Below, piece by piece: positions 57,077-64,000 of a stretch of 64,000 bases of DNA. The position numbers were made by a program, and so were the translations under genes. The notes beneath the pieces were generated by a model, which saw nothing but the letters and a program-made list of their open reading frames with translations, was not told where the DNA came from and did not search any database. Every line of letters begins with the position of its first letter. Position 1 is the stretch's first letter. The DNA is from Subtercola endophyticus (lineage in GTDB: Bacteria; Actinomycetota; Actinomycetes; Actinomycetales; Microbacteriaceae): NCBI RefSeq assembly GCF_021044565.1, contig NZ_CP087997.1, positions 2,914,001 through 2,978,000 on the forward strand, given 5' to 3'.

Positions 57077-57649
57077 CTACACCTGGCTCAGTGTCACCGT
57101 GAGGTTGGCAAGGCTCACGCTGCCGACCTTCGTCGTGTTCTCGAACCCGGCGGTCGTCGACTTCGGGAAGGTGATGGTGACGACCACGTCGACGGTCTGC
57201 GAGATTCCGGCGGACCCGGGTGTGATGGTGTACGTCGGGCTTGTGCCCGTGATGCCGGTTCCGGTTGCGGTCAGAACGGCCGTCGAGGTGAGGTACGCGG
57301 CGAGGGCCACGTCGGCCGGTTTGGCCGAGTCGCTGGCGGTGATGGCTGCCGCACCCAGCCCGAGGGTTGCGACGAGGTTGTTTCCGGTCGCGGTGATCGC
57401 CATGGTCTTCTTGTAGGTCAGCACGTCGCCCGGAACGATGAGGTAACCGGTCAGGCTGATCGGCGTCGAGCCGCCGTTGATCGTCCACACGCCGGCAGGG
57501 CCGGGATCGGTGACGAGCAGGTTGCCCGAGACGATCGATGCACCCGAGATGGTCTGCGACGAGTTCCAGTACGCGAAGGTACCTGCCCCACCCAGAAGCA
57601 GCGCGATTCCGGCTGCCGCCGCGATGGCCCCTTTGACGATTTTCTTCAT
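57077..57649 (-). CDS. Alternate-type signal peptide surface protein (TasA-like)
   Basis: 190 residues: MKKIVKGAIAAAAGIALLL signal helix, then GTFAYWNSSQTISGASI, the SipW-type cleavage signature. The mature domain contains LIVPGDVLTYKKTMAITATGNN, typical of TasA/camelysin, and is Thr/Ala-rich. Likely a secreted fibre or biofilm protein. The ATG at 57649 follows a GGGGGG run by seven bases; a start five codons upstream is less likely. It is the first gene of the four-gene SipW operon. Confidence 0.8.
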   Translation of the reverse strand: MKKIVKGAIAAAAGIALLLGGAGTFAYWNSSQTISGASIVSGNLLVTDPGPAGVWTINGGSTPISLTGYLIVPGDVLTYKKTMAITATGNNLVATLGLGAAAITASDSAKPADVALAAYLTSTAVLTATGTGITGTSPTYTITPGSAGISQTVDVVVTITFPKSTTAGFENTTKVGSVSLANLTVTLSQV

Positions 57650-57733
57650 GTGAATTCCCCCCAAGTAACGACCTCTAGACGAAGTCTTGGATGATCATGC
57701 TCAACCCGCTCGCAGAAGTACATGTGCATCGCC

Positions 57734-57761
57734 CAACGTGTCGCGAGGCGGCGGCACGTTG
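57734..57761. promoter_or_regulatory. CAACGTG-N14-CACGTTG inverted repeat
   Basis: Perfect seven-base arms (57734-57740, 57755-57761) in the gap between the SipW operon start and the moeA stop. It could be an operator for the fibre operon or a weak terminator of moeA; only symmetry supports it. Confidence 0.3.
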
Positions 57762-57782
57762 TCGCGGAAACGAGCGCCGAGG

Positions 57783-59216
57783 CTAGCGCCAGGGCAGAGC
57801 GAGGGATGTCGCGACGGCGCCGGCGGCCAGACCGCCGGAGGGCACTTCGAGCAATCCGTCGGCATCGGCAAGACCACGCATCATCGCTGACCCGTTACGT
57901 TCGCTCGGCGCTGCCCCGCCCTCGACGAACGAGAAGGGAATCACAAGGGTCGTTCCGTCGCGTCCGGCATGCGCTTGTGCAACCTGCACGGTCTGCAGCG
58001 GGGGCACAGGGCGCCCGGCGCACGCGGCGATGAGCGGCACGGCCACGCAGATGAGGCCGACCATCGCGGCGAGCGGATTTCCGGGTAACCCGACCACGAA
58101 ACATCCATTCGCCGCCCGGGCGAAGATGGTAGGGCCGCCCGGCCGCATGGCGATACCGTCGAACACGATGTTCGCCCCGATGTTCTGCAGGGCATCCCGA
58201 ACGTAGTCGACGCTGGAATGGCCGGTGCCGCCGGTCGTTATGACGATGTCGGCGTCTCGGATGCCCGCTTCAAGTGCGGCGACCGTGCTCGAGAGCGTGT
58301 CGTGGGCCCGTTGCCTGCCTCGCACGTCGGCACCGAGCAGCGTGAGCAGCCCGGGCAGCTGAACTCCGAAAGTGTCGCGCACCCGGCCCGCAGCCGGCCG
58401 GCCGCACTCGACGACCTCGTCACCCGTGAAGACGAAACGCACGACCGGTCGACGAACCACCGTCAGCTCGTCGACGGAGCTGAGTGCCGCCACGGCGATG
58501 TGTACCGGGTTCAGAATCGTGCCGGCCGCGATCATCGTCTCGCCGCTTCGGGCCTCCTCCCCGGCACGCCGAATGTGCTGCCCGTCGAAGGGCTCGCCGG
58601 GGCGGGCATGCGCGGCGAGGTCGAGACGGTTTCCGTTGACAAGAGCGAGCTCGCTTCGTAACACGCTCGTCGCGCCCGCCGGAATCGTTGCACCGGTCAC
58701 GATGGGCAACGCGGTTGCGGGTGCGAGAGCCGTTGCGACGGGGGCGGATTCGGGCCCGGGATCGGGATCGGTTCCGGGATCGGGATCGGGTCCGGGCTGG
58801 GGCTCGAGAATGCGCCACGGGGCAGCACCGCTGACCGCCCAGCCGTCCATAGCAGAAGACGCGAAGTGTGGAATGTCGTACGGCGCCACGAGGTCGTCGG
58901 CCAGAACGCGGCCGAGGGCATCCGGCAGCGCGACCGTGTCGGTACCGCGCGGCGTGCCGAGGGCCGCGGCGAGGCTGCGCGCTTCGCGCCAGGTGATCGA
59001 CCGGTGGGGTGCGGACGGACTGGTCGGCTCTGCGCGCTCGGTCTTCTCGGTCTGCCCGGTCTGCGCGGTCTGCCCGGTCTGCGCGGTCTGCTCGGTCTGC
59101 TCGGTCTGCCCAGCGCGCTCTGCGCGTTCGGTCTGCTCGGTCTGCCCGGCGTGCTCGGCGTGCTCGGTCTGCACGGCGGGCTTTACCTGCACGGCGCGCT
59201 CGAAACGTTCAGGCAC
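57783..59216 (-). CDS. moeA: Molybdopterin molybdotransferase
   Basis: Inserts molybdate into adenylated molybdopterin. The core is complete: DALGRVLADDLVAPYDIPHFASSAMDGWA, FTGDEVVECG, TTGGTGHSSVDYVRD, and FVVGLPGNPLAAMVG. At 477 residues it is longer than usual because of an N-terminal region of about 55 residues made of QTEQTE/QTGQT repeats, plus a short PDPDPG repeat near residue 145. The GTG at 59216 overlaps the mobA stop by eight bases. A later start without the repeats is conceivable. Confidence 0.93.
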   Translation of the reverse strand: MPERFERAVQVKPAVQTEHAEHAGQTEQTERAERAGQTEQTEQTAQTGQTAQTGQTEKTERAEPTSPSAPHRSITWREARSLAAALGTPRGTDTVALPDALGRVLADDLVAPYDIPHFASSAMDGWAVSGAAPWRILEPQPGPDPDPGTDPDPGPESAPVATALAPATALPIVTGATIPAGATSVLRSELALVNGNRLDLAAHARPGEPFDGQHIRRAGEEARSGETMIAAGTILNPVHIAVAALSSVDELTVVRRPVVRFVFTGDEVVECGRPAAGRVRDTFGVQLPGLLTLLGADVRGRQRAHDTLSSTVAALEAGIRDADIVITTGGTGHSSVDYVRDALQNIGANIVFDGIAMRPGGPTIFARAANGCFVVGLPGNPLAAMVGLICVAVPLIAACAGRPVPPLQTVQVAQAHAGRDGTTLVIPFSFVEGGAAPSERNGSAMMRGLADADGLLEVPSGGLAAGAVATSLALPWR

Positions 59217-60210
59217 CGTGCTCGGCCTGCCACCGTTTGGCGAGAGCCGTGGCGGCGGCGGTAGCGTCGTTCAGCGCGGAAGCCGCATCCGCCCCGGCCG
59301 CGACAGCGAGACCCGTCGCGTACCCGACGAGATAGGTCGTCAACGGCGCAGCCGGGCGAACCACCGCATGGGCCGCGACACCCGCGAGCGCGAGCACCGT
59401 GTCGACGTCGGTCTGTGCGTCGAAAGCGACGTCGGTGGATGATCCGCCGACGCCGAGAGCCGTGACGAGCTCGGCGGCCCACGCCGCGAGCAGGGCTGCC
59501 TGATCGTCGGTGCTCGAGCGGGAGGCGGGGGTGTCGGTCATTACTCCATTTTCGCGCGCGCCGAGCACAGAGTGCATCGTGGTCGCAATTCCGAAGTCGG
59601 CCGCGTCGTCGAACGTGTCGACATCCCGTGTAGAACCGGCCGGAACAGGCACGTCGACCGCCATCAACGAGGACAACAATCGCTTCACCGACAGGTTCGC
59701 GAGCGAACCCGCCTCCCGGGCGAGAGCGACGGCCGCCGAGAGCGCCTCGGTGCGATAGACGGCGGTGAGATATTGCGCACGGCCGTCTTCGTCGACCGCC
59801 ATCGCACCCTGCGCCGCCGGGTCGAGCCGTTCGGCAGCCGCCAGCAGGGCATGCACCGCGGCACCCACCCCGGGCATGTCGCAGGCCAGCACGACGACGA
59901 ACGGTGCGAGCGGGTGCGCTTCGACCAGTACCTCGATCCCGGCCGCGATGCCCGCTGCGGGCCCGGCGAAGGGCGGCGTCTCGCGGGTGACGGCGACGCT
60001 CGCGAGGGAGGCGGCGCGGGGCGCGGCGCCCGCCACGACCGAGGGGTCGCCGACGACGACGATGTGCCGGGCATCCGCCACCGCGTCGAGCGTGCGCTCG
60101 AGCAGCGTCTGCCCTTTGAAGCGCAGCGCCGCCTTCGGCTGACCGCCGAGCCGCGCCGAGCGGCCCCCGGCGAGCACGATCGCCACGAAGTTCGAGGGGG
60201 CAGAGTTCAT
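59209..60210 (-). CDS. mobA: Molybdenum cofactor guanylyltransferase fused to DUF6457
   Basis: 333 residues. Residues 1 to about 200 are MobA: VAIVLAGGRSARLGG with downstream PKAALRFKGQTLLERTL, and VLACDMPGV (metal Asp). Residues from about 225 form a separate alpha-helical DUF6457 domain (LLAAWAAELVTALG, VVRPAAPLTTYLVGYATG, ALNDATAAATALAKRW). The fusion makes MGD or MCD cofactor for the FdhF-like enzyme. ATG 60210 has TATTCT seven bases upstream. It is followed by moeA in one operon. Confidence 0.87.
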   Translation of the reverse strand: MNSAPSNFVAIVLAGGRSARLGGQPKAALRFKGQTLLERTLDAVADARHIVVVGDPSVVAGAAPRAASLASVAVTRETPPFAGPAAGIAAGIEVLVEAHPLAPFVVVLACDMPGVGAAVHALLAAAERLDPAAQGAMAVDEDGRAQYLTAVYRTEALSAAVALAREAGSLANLSVKRLLSSLMAVDVPVPAGSTRDVDTFDDAADFGIATTMHSVLGARENGVMTDTPASRSSTDDQAALLAAWAAELVTALGVGGSSTDVAFDAQTDVDTVLALAGVAAHAVVRPAAPLTTYLVGYATGLAVAAGADAASALNDATAAATALAKRWQAEHGA

Positions 60211-60217
60211 GCCAGCA

Positions 60218-60223
60218 AGAATA
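60218..60223 (-). promoter_or_regulatory. -10 box of leaderless mobA-moeA promoter
   Basis: TATTCT on the minus strand, seven bases before ATG 60210. Confidence 0.5.
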
Positions 60224-60319
60224 GATCGGCCGCCTGAGGCGAGGGCCCTCACCTTCGAAAATCAACCCTGAGAGGCCGCCGCATTGTGCATGCCCGATGC
60301 GGATGCTATGTATGGACAT

Positions 60320-61252
60320 ATGGGTAGGATCACAGCTCGACGCAGAGTCACACGCATCACCGTCGGCGGCCCGACCTCGCGCCGAGAAGACCTGCTCGCG
60401 GTCGAAGAGCCGCTCGAGATCAGGGTGGGCGGAACGGCCCTCGCCATCACGATGCGCACGCCGGGGCACGACTTCGATCTCGCCGCCGGCTTTCTCGTCT
60501 CAGAGGGAGTCATCTCGCAGCAACAGCACTTCAGCGCGGCCCGCTACTGCGCGGGCACCAACGACGATGGCGAGAGCACGTACAACGTGCTCGACGTCAC
60601 GCTCGGTGCAGGCGTGGCGGCCCCCGATCCGAGCCTCGAGCGCAACTTCTACACCACCAGCTCCTGCGGGCTCTGCGGCAAGGCGAGCATCGACGCCGTG
60701 CGAACGCACACGCGTTACACCGTGCACGACGACCCGCTGCAGATCAGCGCCGAGCTGCTGGCGACCTTTCCCGACAAGCTGCGCGCCGAGCAAGACGCAT
60801 TCGACAAGACGGGCGGCCTGCACGCCGCGGCGCTCTTCGACGGAACGACTGGCGAGTTGCTGGTCGTTCGTGAAGACGTCGGCCGGCACAACGCGGTCGA
60901 CAAAGTGATCGGCTGGGCGCTGACGAACGACAAGCTTCCGCTCGCCGGAACCGTGCTCATGGTGTCGGGCCGGGCGAGTTTCGAACTCGTACAGAAGGCG
61001 TCGATGGCGGGCATTCCGCTGCTCGCGGCCGTTTCCGCACCCTCGTCGCTCGCCGTCGGGCTGGCGGCGGAGGTGGGGATGACCGTGGTGGGCTTTCTGC
61101 GCGGGCCGTCGATGGTGGTCTACAGTGCGGAGGCCCGCGTCACGAACGACCCCGGGCATCCGGTCGCCGCCGCCGCCGCGGCCCCCGTCGGCGACGCCCG
61201 CACAGCCGCCACGCCGGCCACCCCCGAACTCGAGAAAGCAGCTGCCCTGTGA
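60320..61252 (+). CDS. fdhD: Formate dehydrogenase sulfurtransferase
   Basis: Passes sulfur from a cysteine desulfurase to the Mo-bis-MGD cofactor, which activates formate dehydrogenases. The 310 residues start MGRITARRRVTRI, as in actinobacterial FdhD; the catalytic cysteines are in SSCGLCGKAS, and REDVGRHNAVDKVIG and VSGRASFELVQKA are family signatures. ATG 60320 is preferred over upstream ATGs by this N-terminus. It overlaps the FdhF-like gene by four bases and is divergent from mobA-moeA. Confidence 0.94.
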   Translation: MGRITARRRVTRITVGGPTSRREDLLAVEEPLEIRVGGTALAITMRTPGHDFDLAAGFLVSEGVISQQQHFSAARYCAGTNDDGESTYNVLDVTLGAGVAAPDPSLERNFYTTSSCGLCGKASIDAVRTHTRYTVHDDPLQISAELLATFPDKLRAEQDAFDKTGGLHAAALFDGTTGELLVVREDVGRHNAVDKVIGWALTNDKLPLAGTVLMVSGRASFELVQKASMAGIPLLAAVSAPSSLAVGLAAEVGMTVVGFLRGPSMVVYSAEARVTNDPGHPVAAAAAAPVGDARTAATPATPELEKAAAL

Positions 61253-63624
61253 GCAAAAAACCGCTGAACGACGGGTCGAGCTACCCCGATCTCGAGGTCG
61301 GGCATCCGAAGCACGAGGCCGTGGGCCTGCCGGGAATCTTTCACTCCATGGAGCCGGCGCTCACCCACCTCGGCCCCGCGCGCACCGCCAAGCTGCTCAC
61401 GTCGATCAACCAGAAAGACGGCTTCGACTGCATGAGCTGCGCCTGGCCAGACCCCGACAAGCGCAAAGCGCTGGAGTTCTGCGAGAACGGCGCCAAGGCG
61501 GTGACCTGGGAGGCGACGCCGGTCACCGTGCCCACCACGTTCTGGGCCGAGAATTCGCTCACCTCTCTGCTCGACAAGTCGGAATACTGGCTCGGCATGC
61601 ACGGCCGCCTCACCGAGCCCGTTTACAAACGCGCCGACAGCGACCACTACGAGCCGATCTCGTGGGATGAGGCGTTCGCGCTCATCGCCTCGCGCCTCAA
61701 CGCGTTGCCCTCGCCCGACAACGCCGCCTTCTACACCAGCGGGCGCACGGCGAACGAGACGGCGTTCGCCTACCAGCTCTTCGTGCGCGCGTTCGGCACG
61801 AACAACTTGCCCGACTGCTCGAACATGTGCCACGAATCCACCGGAACGGCGCTGGGCGAGACCATCGGCATCGGCAAGTCGACCATCGCGTACGACGACT
61901 TCGAGCACACCGACCTCATCATCATCATGGGCCAGAACCCAGGCACAAATCATCCGCGCATGCTCACGGCGCTCGAAGATGCCAAGAAGACCGGGGCCAC
62001 AATTGTCGCCGTGAATCCGCTGCCCGAGGCCGGGCTCTTTCGTTACAAGAACCCGCAGACCGCGCGGGGGCTCATCGGGCACGGCACCGCACTCGCCGAC
62101 CAGTACCTGCAGATCCGGTCGGGCGGCGACATGGCGCTGCTGCAGGCCGTGGCCAAGCGTGTGCTCGACGCCGAAGCCGCCGCCCCCGGTACCGTGCTCG
62201 ACCACGCGTTCCTCTCTTCGTACACTCTGGGACTCGAAGAGCTGAAAGCCCACCTCGCGAACCTCGACGAAGCCGATGTGCTGACCGCGACCGGCCTGTC
62301 GTCAGCGGAGATCGACGAGCTCGCCGACCGCTACATTCGTGCCGATCGCACCATCATCACCTGGGCGATGGGGCTCACCCAGCAGAAGAAGGCCGTCGAG
62401 ACCCTGCGCGACCTGATCAACCTGCTGCTGCTGAAGGGCAACATCGGCAGGCCGGGGGCCGGGGCATCCCCCATCCGCGGCCACAGCAACGTTCAGGGCG
62501 ACCGCACCATGGGCGTCTGGGAACAGATGAGCGACAGCTTTCTCGACAAACTCGGCGCCGAGTTCGAGTTCGAACCGCCGCGTAAACACGGCACGGATGC
62601 CCTGCAGACCATCGAGGCGATGCAGCGCGGTGACATCTCGATCTTCTTCGCGATGGGCGGCAACTTCGTCGGCGCCATCTCCGACACCGCGGCGGCGGAG
62701 GCCGCGATGCGGGGGACCTCGCTCACCGTGCAGGTCTCGACGAAGCTGAACCGGTCGCACGTGGTGACCGGATCCGAGGCGTTGATACTGCCGACGCTCG
62801 GGCGCACGGAGGTCGACGTGCAGGCCACGGGGGCGCAATTCGTTTCGGTGGAAGACAGCGTGTGTGCGGTGCACGGGTCACACGGGCGTATTCCTCCGGT
62901 TGCGCCGGGCATCCTGTCGGAGATCGCGATCGTGTCGCGGCTGGCGCGGGCGACGCTCGGCGCTGGCGCTGGCGCGGCGGCGGGTGCGACAGCGGGTGCG
63001 GCCGGGGGCGGCGCCGGCGCGGCGGATGCTCGCGGGAGCCGCATCGATTGGAAGGGCTTCGAAGACGACTACGACATCATTCGCGAGCACATCTCGCACG
63101 TCGTTCCCGGATTCGAGAACTTCAACGCCGACGTGCGGCGCAAAGGCGGGTTCATTCTGCCGAACGGCCCGCGCGATTCGCGCACATTCAATACAGCGAC
63201 CGGCAAGGCGATGATCACCGTCAATCACCTGGAGCCGATCGTTCGGCCTGAGGGGCGCCTCATTCTGCAGACCATGCGCGCGCACGACCAGTTCAACACC
63301 ACCATCTACAGCCTCAACGACCGGTATCGCGGCATCAAGGCCGGGCGCGATGTGGTGTTCGTGAACCCTCTCGACATTGCCGAGCTGGGCCTCGCCGACG
63401 GGCAGCGCGTCGACATCTACAGCGAGTGGCCGGGCGAGGCGGATCGGGTGCTGCCGAACATCCGTGTCGTGTCGTACCCCACCGCGAAGGGGTGTGCCGC
63501 CGCGTACTATCCGGAGGCGAACGTGCTCATTCCGCTCGCGAGTGCCGCGGATCGCAGCAACACCCCCGTCTCGAAGGCCATTCTCGTTCGCCTCGAGCCG
63601 GTGGGGGCTCTCGTCGCGGGCTGA
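61249..63624 (+). CDS. FdhF/YdeP-like molybdopterin oxidoreductase alpha subunit
   Basis: 791 residues of the CISM superfamily. An N-terminal Fe-S-like cluster set lies in FDCMSCAWPDPDKRKALEFC (residues 63-82); the Mo ligand is probably Cys in NMCHESTG; and LIIIMGQNPGTNHPR, GGNFVGAI and TRFNTATGK-like MPT motifs follow. The family (YdeP, acid resistance; TIGR01701) acts on unknown or formate-like substrates. A 30-residue Gly-Ala linker lies near 568-598. Its dependence on FdhD is suggested by the GTGA overlap. It is not accompanied by beta or gamma subunits here. Confidence 0.9.
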   Translation: MSKKPLNDGSSYPDLEVGHPKHEAVGLPGIFHSMEPALTHLGPARTAKLLTSINQKDGFDCMSCAWPDPDKRKALEFCENGAKAVTWEATPVTVPTTFWAENSLTSLLDKSEYWLGMHGRLTEPVYKRADSDHYEPISWDEAFALIASRLNALPSPDNAAFYTSGRTANETAFAYQLFVRAFGTNNLPDCSNMCHESTGTALGETIGIGKSTIAYDDFEHTDLIIIMGQNPGTNHPRMLTALEDAKKTGATIVAVNPLPEAGLFRYKNPQTARGLIGHGTALADQYLQIRSGGDMALLQAVAKRVLDAEAAAPGTVLDHAFLSSYTLGLEELKAHLANLDEADVLTATGLSSAEIDELADRYIRADRTIITWAMGLTQQKKAVETLRDLINLLLLKGNIGRPGAGASPIRGHSNVQGDRTMGVWEQMSDSFLDKLGAEFEFEPPRKHGTDALQTIEAMQRGDISIFFAMGGNFVGAISDTAAAEAAMRGTSLTVQVSTKLNRSHVVTGSEALILPTLGRTEVDVQATGAQFVSVEDSVCAVHGSHGRIPPVAPGILSEIAIVSRLARATLGAGAGAAAGATAGAAGGGAGAADARGSRIDWKGFEDDYDIIREHISHVVPGFENFNADVRRKGGFILPNGPRDSRTFNTATGKAMITVNHLEPIVRPEGRLILQTMRAHDQFNTTIYSLNDRYRGIKAGRDVVFVNPLDIAELGLADGQRVDIYSEWPGEADRVLPNIRVVSYPTAKGCAAAYYPEANVLIPLASAADRSNTPVSKAILVRLEPVGALVAG

Positions 63625-63665
63625 GCCTGCCTACGCCTCCCCTCGCTCGCGCACTCGCGGTTTCT

Positions 63666-63740
63666 GGCGCTTGCGCGGTACTTCGGCGCTTGCGCGGTAC
63701 TTCGGCGCTTGCGCGGTAGTTCGAAAGGGGCGCTTGCGCC
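63666..63740. repeat. Three 19-bp tandem repeats with GGCGCTTGCGC palindromes
   Basis: Units GGCGCTTGCGCGGTACTTC at 63666-63684 and 63685-63703, a third with one change at 63704-63722, then a solitary perfect hairpin GGCGCTTGCGCC at 63729-63740. It lies downstream of the FdhF-like gene and may act as a REP-like terminator. Confidence 0.85.
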
Positions 63741-63821
63741 AAACGTGCGCGCATACTAACCCCGGGAGGGAGGAGCGCGTGACGCGGTCGTAATGTCGGC
63801 CGTGGCTGGCAGAATTGGCGC

Positions 63822-64000
63822 ATGCCGACCGACGAGTCACCCGCGCCTCCTTCCGCAGCGCCCGGCTCGACCACACCTCCCGCCGCCACAGCAGCCGCCG
63901 CGCCCGCCGCAACCGCCATCCCGGCTCCTGCAGCCGTCCCCACCTCCGCCACCGCCGGCATGCCGGCACCCGCTGCACCGGCCACCGACCCGTTTCGGCA
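63822..64000 (+). CDS. Start of an Ala/Pro-rich protein, cut by window edge
   Basis: 59 codons are visible from ATG 63822. The N-terminus is a disordered Ala/Pro/Thr-rich stretch (MPTDESPAPPSAAPG...) ending ATDPFR, typical of a cytoplasmic tail or linker before a structured domain outside the window. A CAGAAT box six bases upstream, with an extended TG, could give a leaderless message. No function can be assigned. Confidence 0.5.
   Translation, partial: MPTDESPAPPSAAPGSTTPPAATAAAAPAATAIPAPAAVPTSATAGMPAPAAPATDPFR

Overview
The window is GC-rich, densely packed bacterial DNA with many GTG starts and very short or overlapping gene junctions. Gene content points to an actinobacterium of the Microbacteriaceae (Micrococcales). 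It has a complete-looking menaquinone set, ResBC/CcdA cytochrome c maturation, the 32-residue bS22-type ribosomal protein, a 442-residue archaeal-type AspRS, KtrAB, and many leaderless promoters. The genus cannot be fixed from the sequence alone. No rRNA, tRNA or CRISPR array was seen.

Layout. 1-11.5 kb holds menaquinone biosynthesis (menG, menF, menD, menA, menE, menC) with an alditol oxidase and a PPK2 kinase. 11.5-16.3 kb holds cytochrome c maturation (ccsB, resB, ccdA, resA) and a phosphatase. 16.4-28 kb is housekeeping (aspS, radC-like, glutaredoxin, HAD phosphatase, bS22, HTH and ArsR regulators, ktrAB, proC, CDF transporter, tadA, upp), then a leaderless Met/Cys peptide and an orphan winged-helix regulator. 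28-32.5 kb looks accessory: a structured repeat, an XRE regulator, a MerR-epimerase pair, and a NYN-domain gene between 26-bp direct repeats. 32.5-39.2 kb carries MarR-photolyase, a Mo oxidoreductase with its flavin reductase, a hydrolase, an alcohol dehydrogenase and an EEP-family protein.

39.6-50.7 kb is the most interesting block. Two divergent, translationally coupled operons encode an alkyl-DHAP synthase homologue, two PlsC acyltransferases, an SDR, a fatty acyl reductase-HAD fusion, a LarA-like protein, a ferritin-like diiron protein with all six expected ligands, a paralogue that has lost three of them, and a DAG-kinase-like protein. I read it as a candidate aerobic ether-lipid or plasmalogen pathway. 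50.8-54.4 kb has a DUF3800-like gene divergent from a RecQ helicase, a HicA-like small protein and a phosphatase. 54.5-57.6 kb has a molbindin, a 164-bp inverted-repeat element, and a SipW-type peptidase operon with three likely surface substrates. 57.8-63.6 kb is a molybdenum-cofactor and formate-dehydrogenase-like block (moeA, mobA, fdhD, FdhF-like).

Non-coding structure is unusually rich. There are four dispersed extended palindromes, a two-hairpin repeat family with compensatory stem changes, a MITE-like element, several minisatellites (including in-frame ones in MenD, MoeA, RecQ and PPK2), and the octamer GGATGCCC/GGGCATCC at roughly one per kilobase.
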